Source: Actinophytocola glycyrrhizae (GTDB lineage: Bacteria; Actinomycetota; Actinomycetes; Mycobacteriales; Pseudonocardiaceae). Taken from it: DNA of 64,000 nucleotides. Position 1 is the stretch's first letter, and every line of letters starts with the position of its first letter. A program made the translations under genes and the position numbers. The notes under the pieces are model-generated. The model did not search any database. It was given only the letters and a program-made list of their open reading frames with translations, and had not been told where the DNA came from. Below, one piece after another: positions 15,860 through 23,881 of this stretch. The stretch spans positions 310,001 through 374,000 of the forward strand of contig NZ_JBHSIS010000020.1 in NCBI RefSeq assembly GCF_042653545.1, given 5' to 3'.

Positions 15860-16587
15860 TCCGGGCGGGGGCTGGAGTCCAGTGCTTCCTCCGGGGTCGG
15901 CGCGGTGCCGCCAAGATGGGCCGGAAGCCAGAACGTGTCCGTGCCTGGTCGCGGCTTCTCCGGGTAGTCGCGCTGCGCTTCGTCCAGGAGGGTTTGCATT
16001 CGTTCCCGGAGAGTGATCGTCAGCTTGTCGAGGTCGTCGTCCTTGGTCGGCTGGAAGGGGGCGCCGGCACGGATCAGGACCGGGACGTGACGCTGCGTGA
16101 GGTTCTTCGGCCTGCCCTTCGTCCACAGGCGTTGGCTGCCCCACACCGTCATCGGGACGATCGGCACCCCTGCTTCCACCGCCATGCGGATCGCGCCCGA
16201 CTTGATCGGCTTCACGGTGAACGAGCGGCTGATGGTGGCCTCCGGGAACACGCCGACCACCTCGCCGGCGCTCAGCTTCTCCACCGCTTCCCGGTACGAG
16301 GCCTGACCCGCGGCCCGGTCCACCGAGATGTGGCGCATGCCACGCATCAGCGGGCCAGCCACCCGGTTCCGGAAGATCTGCTCCTTCGCCATGAAGCGGG
16401 TCTTGCGCCCCGACGGCAGACCGGCCAGGCCGCAGAAGATGAAGTCCAGGTAGCTGACGTGCGTGCAGGCGAGCACCGCCCCGCCGGAGACCGGGATGTG
16501 CTCGGCGCCCCGCACGTCCAGCTTCAGGTCGAGGACCCGGAACATGGTTTTGCAGGCCGCGATCACCGGCGGGTAGACAAGCTCCAC
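15856..16587 (-). CDS. 1-acyl-sn-glycerol-3-phosphate acyltransferase (PlsC family)
   Basis: A 243-residue membrane-associated acyltransferase that acylates lysophosphatidic acid or a similar lysolipid. The catalytic HX4D box is THVSYLDFIF (about residues 42-51). The glycerophosphate-binding motif is VGVFPEATISRS, and VPMTVWGSQRLW follows as the third block. The N-terminal helix ELVYPPVIAACKTMFRVLDL can lie on the membrane. The start is GTG at 16587. It is convergent with the hydroxyproline operon and divergent from the amidohydrolase gene, and has no obvious partner gene here. Confidence 0.9.
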   Translation of the reverse strand: MELVYPPVIAACKTMFRVLDLKLDVRGAEHIPVSGGAVLACTHVSYLDFIFCGLAGLPSGRKTRFMAKEQIFRNRVAGPLMRGMRHISVDRAAGQASYREAVEKLSAGEVVGVFPEATISRSFTVKPIKSGAIRMAVEAGVPIVPMTVWGSQRLWTKGRPKNLTQRHVPVLIRAGAPFQPTKDDDLDKLTITLRERMQTLLDEAQRDYPEKPRPGTDTFWLPAHLGGTAPTPEEALDSSPRPE

Positions 16588-16696
16588 TGTGCCCCATTTC
16601 GACAGGAGTCGTTTTGGGGGGAACGAGCGAGGCGCCCGGCCGGTTCCGGTTTCGCGTGAGTACGGTGCTCAAGGTCACGGCGGAAGGGAGCAGCGG

Positions 16697-17890
16697 GTGA
16701 GTCTCGCGATCATCAACGCGATGGTGTTCGACGGTGAGTCGGCGGACCTGGTCGACGGGCCGGTGCTCGTCGAGGACGGGCGGATCGTCGCCGTCGGTGG
16801 GCGGGCCGACGCCGCCGAACGGGTCGTCGACGCGCGTGGCGGGACCGTCCTACCCGGACTGATCGACGCGCACTGCCACGCCTACGGGATCTCCCTCGAC
16901 ATGCTCTCGATCGAGGGGAGTCCGCTCAGCTACCTCGCGTTGACCGGGGCCCGGCGGCTCAGGGCGGCCCTCGAACGCGGATTCACCACGGTGCGTGACG
17001 TCGCCGGTGGGGATCCCGGCCTGGCACGCGCCATCGCGGAAGGCACCATCCGGGCGCCCCGCTACCTCTACACCGGTGCCGCGCTCAGCCAGACCGGTGG
17101 CCACGGTGACCCGCGTGGCGTCGACAACGACGTGTGCGGCTGCCACGGGCACACCTCGGAGGTGGTCGACGGTGTCGACGCGGTGCGCACCGCCGTGCGG
17201 GACCGGTTCCGGCGCGGTGCCCACGCGATCAAGATGATGACCTCCGGCGGTGTGATGTCCCTCGCCGATCCCATCCGGGTGCCGCAGTACTCGGCCGAGG
17301 AGATCCGCGCCGCCGCCGACGAGGCACGCAGGCGCGGCAGCTACGTCGCGGCGCACGCCTACTCCCCGGAGGCCATCCGCCACTCCGTCGAGAACGGGGT
17401 GCGTTCGATCGAGCACGGCAACCTCATGGACGCGCCGACCGCCGCCCTCATGGCCGAGCACGGCGCCTACCTCGTGCCCACCCTCGCCACCTACGACGCG
17501 ATGGCCCGGCGCGGCGCCGACGTCGGGCTCGCGCCGGTCGGCCTGGAGAAGAACCGCGAGGTCCTCGCCGCGGGCGCCGAGGCCATCGAACTGGCCCGCG
17601 CCGCCGGGGTGCCCATCGGGTTCGGCACCGACCTCATGGGTGACCTCGAGGACGAGCAGCTCCAGGGGCTGCGGCTGCAGGTCGAGGTCGACGGCGTGCT
17701 GAACACGCTTCGCTCCGCCACGTCGGTCAACGCCGACCTGCTCGGCCGCCCCGACCTGGGGCGCGTCCAGGCCGGCTGCCCCGCCGACCTGCTGATCGTC
17801 GACGGCGACCCGTTCACCGAACCGTCGGTACTGTGGGATGCGCCGACGCGGCGGACGGTCGTCCAGGCCGGCGTGCCGGTCGGCGGCTGA
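16697..17890 (+). CDS. Amidohydrolase family protein (Xaa-Pro dipeptidase/imidazolonepropionase-like)
   Basis: A 397-residue metal-dependent hydrolase with the amidohydrolase barrel. The metal ligands are visible in order: HCH in LIDAHCHAYG (about residue 57), Lys in AIKMMTSGGVMS, His in VAAHAYSPEA, His in IEHGNLMD and Asp in GFGTDLMGD. This subgroup cleaves dipeptides, carbamates or organophosphates; the true substrate is not known. GTG at 16697 is preceded by GGAAGGGAG. The SGNH hydrolase gene follows after 17 bases and is probably co-transcribed. Confidence 0.9.
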   Translation: MSLAIINAMVFDGESADLVDGPVLVEDGRIVAVGGRADAAERVVDARGGTVLPGLIDAHCHAYGISLDMLSIEGSPLSYLALTGARRLRAALERGFTTVRDVAGGDPGLARAIAEGTIRAPRYLYTGAALSQTGGHGDPRGVDNDVCGCHGHTSEVVDGVDAVRTAVRDRFRRGAHAIKMMTSGGVMSLADPIRVPQYSAEEIRAAADEARRRGSYVAAHAYSPEAIRHSVENGVRSIEHGNLMDAPTAALMAEHGAYLVPTLATYDAMARRGADVGLAPVGLEKNREVLAAGAEAIELARAAGVPIGFGTDLMGDLEDEQLQGLRLQVEVDGVLNTLRSATSVNADLLGRPDLGRVQAGCPADLLIVDGDPFTEPSVLWDAPTRRTVVQAGVPVGG

Positions 17891-17907
17891 ACGACGAAGG
17901 GGTGGAC

Positions 17908-18651
17908 GTGCGCTACGTGGCGATCGGCGACAGCTTCACCGAGGGTGTCGGCGACGAGCTGGCCGACGGCACGTCGCGGGGCTGGGCCGACCTCGTGGCG
18001 TCCGGGCTCGCGAGCGCGACCGGGGAGACCGTGCGGTACGCCAACCTCGCGGTCCGCGGCAGGCTGCTCGAACCCATCGCGACCACACAGCTCGACGCGG
18101 CGCTCGCGCTGTCACCGGCGCCGACGCTGCTGAGCTTCAACGGCGGCGGCAACGACATGATGCGTGCCGGTGTCGACCTCGCCGGGCTGGTGCGGCTCAC
18201 CGAGCGCGTGATCCTCCGCTGCGCCGACGCCGGCGTGCGGCTGGTCCTGCTGAGCGGCGCCGACCCGTCGGACCGGCTGCCGTTCGGCCGGATGATCCGC
18301 CGCAGGGGCACCGAGCTGACCGTGGCCGTCGCGCGGCTCGCCGCCCGCCACGACCTCGTGTTCGTCGACATGTTCAACGACCGGGAGATCCGCGGGCCGG
18401 GCTACTGGTCCCCGGACCGCCTGCACCTCAACAGCGACGGGCACCGCCGGGTCGCGTCCAGGGTGCTCGCCGCGCTCGGCCACCCCGTGACCGCGCACGA
18501 GGTGGCACCCGCGCCACCCGGGCGCAGGAGCGTCCTCGAGGAGGCCCGCTACTACCGCGAGCACGTGCTCCCGTGGCTGAACCGCCGCGTCCGCGGCCGC
18601 TCCTCCGGTGACGAGCGCACCGGCAAGCACCCGGCGTGGGTGATGCCCTGA
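17908..18651 (+). CDS. SGNH/GDSL family hydrolase
   Basis: A 247-residue esterase/lipase-like protein without signal peptide. The catalytic Ser is in AIGDSFTEGVGDE at the N-terminus, the oxyanion Asn in FNGGGNDMMRAG (about residue 80), and the Asp-His pair in PDRLHLNSDGHRR (about residues 169-181). Members hydrolyse acyl esters; the substrate is unknown. GTG at 17908 follows AAGGGG. Its stop codon lies inside the long hairpin at 18645. Confidence 0.9.
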   Translation: MRYVAIGDSFTEGVGDELADGTSRGWADLVASGLASATGETVRYANLAVRGRLLEPIATTQLDAALALSPAPTLLSFNGGGNDMMRAGVDLAGLVRLTERVILRCADAGVRLVLLSGADPSDRLPFGRMIRRRGTELTVAVARLAARHDLVFVDMFNDREIRGPGYWSPDRLHLNSDGHRRVASRVLAALGHPVTAHEVAPAPPGRRSVLEEARYYREHVLPWLNRRVRGRSSGDERTGKHPAWVMP

Positions 18652-18697
18652 AAGGCGCGTTCAGGGCGCCCAGCGCCCTGAACGCGCCTTTCAGGGC
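18645..18697. terminator. Perfect 25-base-pair inverted repeat, bidirectional terminator
   Basis: Two perfectly complementary 25-base arms (18645-18669 and 18673-18697) with a 3-base loop. Each arm itself contains CCCTGAA...TTCAGGG, so it is a palindrome within a palindrome. It separates the ends of the SGNH gene (plus) and the CBM2 glycosidase gene (minus) and covers the SGNH stop. A related element lies at 49240-49296. Confidence 0.8.
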
Positions 18698-18704
18698 GGG
18701 CGGC

Positions 18705-20723
18705 TCATCCGGTCGAGCAGAGGACGCCGTTGAGGGTGAACGACGTCGGCCGGACGTTCGGGCCGTGGTAGGAGCCGACGAAGCCTGCCGTGGTCGTCTC
18801 GCCGGGTGCCAGGACCCGGTTCCCGTCGGTGTTGGTGACCGTGACCGTGGTGCCGGACTGGGACCAGTTCGCGTTCCAGCCGCTGTCGGCGTGCTGCCAC
18901 GTGGTCGGCCACGGGAACGTGAGCGTCCACGTGTCGAGTGCGTGCGTGCCGGTGTTGGTGATGTCCACGTTCGCCACGAAACCGTTGCCCCAGTTGCTGG
19001 TCTCCGCGTAGTGGACCGCGCACGAAGACGTCGTCGGCCCGGTGGTCTGGAACGTCAGCGGGGGAGAGGCCCACGACAGCCTGCCCGCCCCGTCCCGTGC
19101 GAGCACGTTGACCGAGTAGCGGGTGGCTGGCGTCAGGTTGTCCACCGTGAACGTCGTGCCCTTGGTCTCGCCCAACGCCTCGCTCGTGCTGCCGAACCGG
19201 CGGTGCACCTCGTACTTGACGCCCGGCGCGGTCGCGGGCCACGTCAGCGTCGCGGCGCGGTCGGTCACCGCGGTGGCGGCCGGGCGGGCCGGTGCCGCCG
19301 GTGCCGCCGACGGCGTCGACGGGCGCAGCAGCAGTGTCGTCAGCGAGTACGGCGGGAGCGTCACCGAGCCCGCCGTTCCGGTGGTCGTGGTGATCCCGGT
19401 GGCGCCGTTGCCGTAGGTCAGCACCCGCGCCGCCACGGCGGGGGAGTAGCCCGCGTAGTCCACCTCGGCCGTCTTCGCCGTGTCCTCGCTCCGGTTGAGC
19501 AGCAGCACCGCGAGGCCGCCGTCGGTGTGGCGGGCTGCGTGGACGCCCACCAGCGGGTCGGACGTGCTCGCGCCCACCAATTGGTCGCCCGGCCGCGCGA
19601 ACCGGGACAGCATCGACAACGCGTGGTAGGGGGCGAACGGGGTGTTGAGCGCGGGCTGGCAGGTCGTGCCGTCCTCGGTGCAGCCGCCGCTGGAGAGCAG
19701 GCCGAAGTCGTGGAAGTCGGGCTGCCCCGCGATCGTCGACGCGCGCTCCACTCCATTGTGGACGTTCCACCAGTCGACGGTGAACACGCCGTTCGCGATC
19801 AGCGTCGCGTACGCGTCGGCCGCGAACAGCGCACCGGGCTGGGTGTTGCGGCCGTAGGAGGTGTTCAGCTCCGTCATCGCGATCCCGATGTCCCTGCCCG
19901 CGAACCGGCGGGCCTGCTCGCGCACCAGCCGGACCTGGTCGGCGATCCGGTCGGTCTTCGACAGCACCTCCGGCCCGGACTCGCCGGTCGGGTACCAGTG
20001 CACGATGCCGTAGTCGATCTCCCGGCCCGCGATCGACAGCACGACCTGGTTCCACGGGCCGGCGTCGCCATCGGCGGTGATGCCGTCCGGCCACTCGCCC
20101 GGTGTGGTGAGCACGGCACCGACCTTGATCGTCGGGTCGACCGCCTTCATCGCCCGCGCGTAGTCGCGGACCAGGGTCGCGTACTGGGCCGGGCTCTTGT
20201 CGGGGTGGTCGTCGGCCTCCCAGCTCGCGCCGTAGTGGCCGTTGCCGTACAGCTCGTTGCCGATCTCCCAGTACTTGACGCCGTAGCCCTTCTCGACGTT
20301 CGCGTACCGCACCCAGTCCGCCGCCTCCTGGGGTGTGCCGGTGCCGTAGTTGGCGGTCACGATCGGCTGCCCGCCCGCACGCCGCACACCCGCCATGAAG
20401 TGGTCGAAGTCGGTGTTCGGCGCGACGTAGCCGCCCGGCGCCGTGTGGTCGCGCCAGTGGTAGATGTCGGAGTACGAACCACCCGGGTACCGCATGGCAC
20501 GCACACCGGCGTCCCGCATCAGGTCCGCGACCTCCGGGGTGCCGAGCTGCGCGTCCCAGATCGCGTGGTTCACCCCGATCGCGAGGTCGTCGACCTTCTC
20601 CATGCCCGCCATGGTGTTCACCACCACGGTCACGTCGGCGTCCGCCGCGGCGACGGGCGGGCCCGCCATCGGCACGGCGGCCAGAACGAACACCGACAAC
20701 ACGGCAGGGCGGGATCGCTTCAT
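18705..20723 (-). CDS. Secreted glycoside hydrolase with FnIII and CBM2 domains
   Basis: A 672-residue secreted enzyme. A Sec signal peptide (about 1-27) is followed by a clan GH-A type catalytic barrel (about 30-460) resembling alpha-L-arabinofuranosidase/GH51-like enzymes. Candidate acid/base Glu is in YWEIGNELYGNG (about 158) and nucleophile Glu in IAMTELNTSYG (about 283). An FnIII module lies near 475-560 and a C-terminal family 2 carbohydrate-binding module near 570-672, with the paired Cys in SSCAVHYAET and LNGVLCSTG. It probably acts on plant cell-wall polysaccharide. A CebR-type box stands 25 bases upstream, so cellobiose control is likely. Confidence 0.87.
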   Translation of the reverse strand: MKRSRPAVLSVFVLAAVPMAGPPVAAADADVTVVVNTMAGMEKVDDLAIGVNHAIWDAQLGTPEVADLMRDAGVRAMRYPGGSYSDIYHWRDHTAPGGYVAPNTDFDHFMAGVRRAGGQPIVTANYGTGTPQEAADWVRYANVEKGYGVKYWEIGNELYGNGHYGASWEADDHPDKSPAQYATLVRDYARAMKAVDPTIKVGAVLTTPGEWPDGITADGDAGPWNQVVLSIAGREIDYGIVHWYPTGESGPEVLSKTDRIADQVRLVREQARRFAGRDIGIAMTELNTSYGRNTQPGALFAADAYATLIANGVFTVDWWNVHNGVERASTIAGQPDFHDFGLLSSGGCTEDGTTCQPALNTPFAPYHALSMLSRFARPGDQLVGASTSDPLVGVHAARHTDGGLAVLLLNRSEDTAKTAEVDYAGYSPAVAARVLTYGNGATGITTTTGTAGSVTLPPYSLTTLLLRPSTPSAAPAAPARPAATAVTDRAATLTWPATAPGVKYEVHRRFGSTSEALGETKGTTFTVDNLTPATRYSVNVLARDGAGRLSWASPPLTFQTTGPTTSSCAVHYAETSNWGNGFVANVDITNTGTHALDTWTLTFPWPTTWQHADSGWNANWSQSGTTVTVTNTDGNRVLAPGETTTAGFVGSYHGPNVRPTSFTLNGVLCSTG

Positions 20724-20747
20724 GGTTTCGTCCTCGTCGACGATTGC

Positions 20748-20761
20748 TGGGAGCGCTCCCA
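20748..20761. promoter_or_regulatory. CebR-type operator TGGGAGCGCTCCCA
   Basis: A perfect 14-base palindrome identical to the box recognised by the LacI-family cellobiose sensor CebR in Streptomyces and relatives. It sits 25 bases before the start of the CBM2 glycosidase gene, where a bound repressor would block transcription. The regulator itself is not in this window. Confidence 0.85.
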
Positions 20762-20929
20762 GATTCCGGTAGTTCCGACGCTTTGTCAACGGGCGCAAGC
20801 TGTCCGTGATCACGTGTAGTCGGGCCGAGGTGCGCCGATGCCCAGAAAGCGTCGGTCGGGACGGGACACGAGCCCGGCCACTCGGCCGTGCGCCACGCCA
20901 TCGCCTGACCTGCGCGGACCGCGGTGAGC

Positions 20930-20942
20930 TACCTTGGCGCGC
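20930..20942 (+). promoter_or_regulatory. Leaderless promoter of histidine kinase gene
   Basis: TACCTT (20930-20935) fits the actinobacterial -10 pattern TANNNT and is followed by 7 bases and then the ATG at 20943. No RBS precedes that ATG, which fits a leaderless transcript. A clear -35 is not seen. Confidence 0.5.
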
Positions 20943-22247
20943 ATGGCGCGGGACGAACCGGACTGGAGCGACTGGCGGCGGCCCGGGCCCACGCGGTCGC
21001 AGCGGCGCGTCGACGTCGGGATCGCGGCCGTCGTGCTGGTCGGCGCGCTGGCCATGACCGTCCTGATCAACAGCATGGGCGCCTTCGCCTTCGGCGCCGC
21101 ACCCGGGTTGACCGAGCAGCTCATCTGGAGTGCCGCACTGCCGGTCCCGCTGGCCGTGCGGCGCCGGTTCCCGCTCGTCGTGCTCGTCGTGGTCGGGGTG
21201 CTGTTCATCGCCGCGCAGACACGTCAGATCGGCGACAACCTCATCCCGTCGATCGTGCTGTTCCTCGCGCTCTACACCGAGGGCGCCTGGCAGCGGAACC
21301 GGACGGTGGCGCGCTGGTCGCGGACCGGCGTGATCGTCGTGATGTTCGGCTGGCTCGTCCTCGCGATGTTCCTTTCGCTGCCATGGCCGGACTCGGCGGA
21401 GTTCACCTCGGCGGCTGGGCCGCTCGACCCGAGGCTCGCGTCGGTCCTGTACAGCTTCGTGTTCAACGCCATGTTCTTCAGCGCCGCGTACTGGTTCGGC
21501 AACCTGGCGTGGCTGTCCGCGCACAGGCAGGCCGAGCTGGCGCGGCGCGCGGACCAGCTGCGGAGGTCGCAGGAGCAGAACACGCGTGGCGCCATCGTCG
21601 CCGAGCGGGTGCGGATCGCCCGCGACCTGCACGACGTGGTCGCGCACCACGTTTCGGTGATGGGTGTGCACGCGGGGGCGGCGCGGCGCGCACTGGACAA
21701 GGATCCCGGGCTCGCCCGCACCGCGCTGCAGACGGTCGAGCAGACCGCGCGGACCGCCATCGGTGAACTGCGTGGCCTGCTCGGTGTGCTGCGCGCCGAG
21801 GACACCGAGGACACCGAGCCGAGGGCGGCGGTGGCCTCGCCGGGGCTGGACCGGTTGCCGGAACTGTTCACCTCGGCCCGCTCGGCGGGACTGGAGGTCC
21901 GCCACGGCGTGTACGGTGAGCCGCGCCCGGTGCCCGACGCGGTGGCGGTGTCGGCCTACCGGGTCGTGCAGGAGGCGCTGACCAACGTGGTCAAGCACGC
22001 GGGCGCGCGCACCGCGGACGTCCGCGTCCGCTACCTCGACAGCATGCTCGAGGTCGAGGTCACCGACGACGGCCGCGGCGCGACCCACCGGCCGGACGGT
22101 CCCGGGTTCGGGCTCGCGGGCATGCGGGAGCGGATCGCGGTGCACGGCGGCGAACTGGAGGCCGGGCCACGCAGGGGCGCCGGCTACCGGGTCCGCGCGA
22201 GCCTGCCGGCCGTCGCGGTGCCTGCCACGGAGGACGGTGCGACATGA
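20943..22247 (+). CDS. Sensor histidine kinase, NarL/DesK type
   Basis: A 434-residue membrane kinase. Five or so hydrophobic segments occupy about residues 28-185 (for example GIAAVVLVGALAMTVLINSM and TGVIVVMFGWLVLAMFLSLP). The HisKA_3 phosphoacceptor is IARDLHDVVAHHVSVMGVHA (about 225). The C-terminal HATPase has AYRVVQEALTNVVKHAG and GPGFGLAGMRERI. There is almost no extracytoplasmic domain, so it may sense a membrane signal or an antibiotic. It ends in ATGA overlap with its response regulator, and an ABC exporter follows, as in bacterial antibiotic-stress systems. Confidence 0.92.
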   Translation: MARDEPDWSDWRRPGPTRSQRRVDVGIAAVVLVGALAMTVLINSMGAFAFGAAPGLTEQLIWSAALPVPLAVRRRFPLVVLVVVGVLFIAAQTRQIGDNLIPSIVLFLALYTEGAWQRNRTVARWSRTGVIVVMFGWLVLAMFLSLPWPDSAEFTSAAGPLDPRLASVLYSFVFNAMFFSAAYWFGNLAWLSAHRQAELARRADQLRRSQEQNTRGAIVAERVRIARDLHDVVAHHVSVMGVHAGAARRALDKDPGLARTALQTVEQTARTAIGELRGLLGVLRAEDTEDTEPRAAVASPGLDRLPELFTSARSAGLEVRHGVYGEPRPVPDAVAVSAYRVVQEALTNVVKHAGARTADVRVRYLDSMLEVEVTDDGRGATHRPDGPGFGLAGMRERIAVHGGELEAGPRRGAGYRVRASLPAVAVPATEDGAT

Positions 22248-22918
22248 CGCTTCGGGTACTGCTCGCCGACGACCAGGACCTCGTCCGCGCCGGCTTCCGC
22301 GTCATCCTCGGGATGGAGGACGACATCGAGGTGGCGGGTGAGGCGGGCGACGGTCTCGCCGCCGTGGACCTCGCCGCCCGGCTGCGGCCCGACGTGGTGC
22401 TGATGGACGTCCAGATGCCCGGTATCGACGGCATCGAGGCCACCAGGCGCATCCTCGGCGCGGCCACCTCGGCCGAGGTCAAGGTCGTCATCCTCACCAC
22501 GTTCGACCGCGAGGACTACCTGTTCGAGGCGCTGCGGGCCGGCGCGAGCGGGTTCCTGCTGAAGAACGCGTCGCCGGAGGACCTGGTCGACGCGATCCGG
22601 GTCGTCGCACGCGGCGACGCGCTGCTCTCGCCGGCGGTCACGCGCCGCGTCATCGCACGGTTCTCGGCCGCGGCCCCGCCTGCCCGCGCGCACCGGCCGC
22701 CCGAGCTCACCGACCGCGAGTTCGAGGTGCTGGTCCAGCTCGCCCGCGGCGCGAGCAACGCCGAGATCGCGGCGCAGCTGTACCTGGGGGAGGCGACCGT
22801 GAAGACGCACGTGTCGCGGGTGCTCACCAAGCTCGGCCTGCGGGACCGCACGCACGCCGTCGTCTTCGCCTACGAGCACGGCATCGTCGCTCCGGGGAGC
22901 GCGGAACCGCTGAGGTAG
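22244..22918 (+). CDS. LuxR/NarL family response regulator
   Basis: A 224-residue DNA-binding response regulator. The receiver domain has the acidic pocket in LLADDQDLVRAGF, the phosphorylated Asp in VVLMDVQMPGIDG (about 54) and the Lys in FLLKNASPEDL (about 106). The LuxR-type helix-turn-helix is ASNAEIAAQLYLGEATVKTH near residues 168-187. Start and stop overlap (ATGA) with the kinase gene, so the pair is translationally coupled. The adjacent ABC transporter genes, with their own promoter, are the likely target. Confidence 0.93.
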   Translation: MTLRVLLADDQDLVRAGFRVILGMEDDIEVAGEAGDGLAAVDLAARLRPDVVLMDVQMPGIDGIEATRRILGAATSAEVKVVILTTFDREDYLFEALRAGASGFLLKNASPEDLVDAIRVVARGDALLSPAVTRRVIARFSAAAPPARAHRPPELTDREFEVLVQLARGASNAEIAAQLYLGEATVKTHVSRVLTKLGLRDRTHAVVFAYEHGIVAPGSAEPLR

Positions 22919-22978
22919 GCCGCGCGGGGGACCCGGTGGTCGGTCGCGCGCCGGATGCGGCGGACCACCGCCGTTGCC

Positions 22979-22990
22979 TAGCGTTGCGGC
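22979..22990 (+). promoter_or_regulatory. Leaderless promoter of ABC transporter operon
   Basis: TAGCGT (22979-22984) followed by 6 bases and the ATG at 22991, with no RBS. The spacing matches the other leaderless starts in this window. Confidence 0.5.
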
Positions 22991-23881
22991 ATGTTGAAGG
23001 TGACGACCATCAGCCGGAGCTTCGGCGACCTCCGCGTGCTCGACGGTGTGTCGTTCGACGTCCGCCCCGGCCGGATGACGGGGTTCCTCGGCGCGAACGG
23101 ATCCGGCAAGACGACGATGATGCGGATCATCCTGGGGGTGCTGGCCCCGCAGGGCGGCACGGTGACCTGGCGTGGTGAGCCGGTGACCCAGTCGGTGCGG
23201 CAGCGGTTCGGCTACATGCCGGAGGAACGCGGGCTGTACCCGAAGATGAAGGTGGCAGAGCAGATCGAGTGGCTCGGCAGGCTGCACGGGCTGAGCACGG
23301 AGCAGGCGAAGGCCAACACCGGCCGCCTGCTCGAGCAGCTGGAGCTGTCCACACGGGCGGACGACAAGCTGGAGGCGCTCTCGCTGGGCAACCAGCAGCG
23401 CGTGCAGGTGGCCGCCGCGCTGGTGCACGAGCCGGAGGCGCTGATCCTCGACGAGCCGTTCTCGGGGCTGGACCCGATCGCCGTCGACACCGTGCTCGCG
23501 GTGCTGCGCGAGCGGGCCGCAGCGGGGGTCCCGGTGTTGTTCTCCAGCCACCAGCTCGCGGTCGTCGAACGCCTCTGCGACGACCTGGTGATCCTCTCCG
23601 ACGGCCGGATCGCGGCGGCCGGCGCGCGGGAGGAGTTGCGCGCCAAGCACGGGACCGCGCGGTTCGAGCTGGTCGTCGGCACCGACGCCGGCTGGCTGCG
23701 GGACCACCCCGGCGTGCGGATCGTCGACCTGGACGGCCCCCGGGCCGTGTTCGACCTGACCGGCACGGACGGCGACCGCGCCGACCAGCAGGTGCTGGCC
23801 GCGGCGCTGCGGCGCGACGAGGTGCGCAGCTTCACCCCGGTCGTGCCGACCCTCGACGAGATCTTCAAGGAGGTCATCTGA
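22991..23881 (+). CDS. ABC transporter ATP-binding protein (NatA-like)
   Basis: A 296-residue ABC-2 type exporter ATPase. Walker A is GANGSGKTTMM (about 37), the Q-loop lies near RFGYMPEERGLYPKM, the signature is LSLGNQQRVQVAAALVHEPE and Walker B is ALILDEPFSGLDP. The H-loop is LFSSHQLAVVERL. A C-terminal extension of about 80 residues (DUF4162 type) ends in TPVVPTLDEIFKEVI. It pairs with the permease whose ATG overlaps its TGA. A drug, peptide or lipid exporter is likely; the cargo is unknown. Confidence 0.93.
   Translation: MLKVTTISRSFGDLRVLDGVSFDVRPGRMTGFLGANGSGKTTMMRIILGVLAPQGGTVTWRGEPVTQSVRQRFGYMPEERGLYPKMKVAEQIEWLGRLHGLSTEQAKANTGRLLEQLELSTRADDKLEALSLGNQQRVQVAAALVHEPEALILDEPFSGLDPIAVDTVLAVLRERAAAGVPVLFSSHQLAVVERLCDDLVILSDGRIAAAGAREELRAKHGTARFELVVGTDAGWLRDHPGVRIVDLDGPRAVFDLTGTDGDRADQQVLAAALRRDEVRSFTPVVPTLDEIFKEVI

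Noticed and set aside
18636..20819. A 727-codon plus-strand frame antisense to the glycosidase
   Set aside because: The minus strand encodes a complete secreted enzyme with signal peptide, FnIII and CBM2; the plus frame has no recognisable domain.
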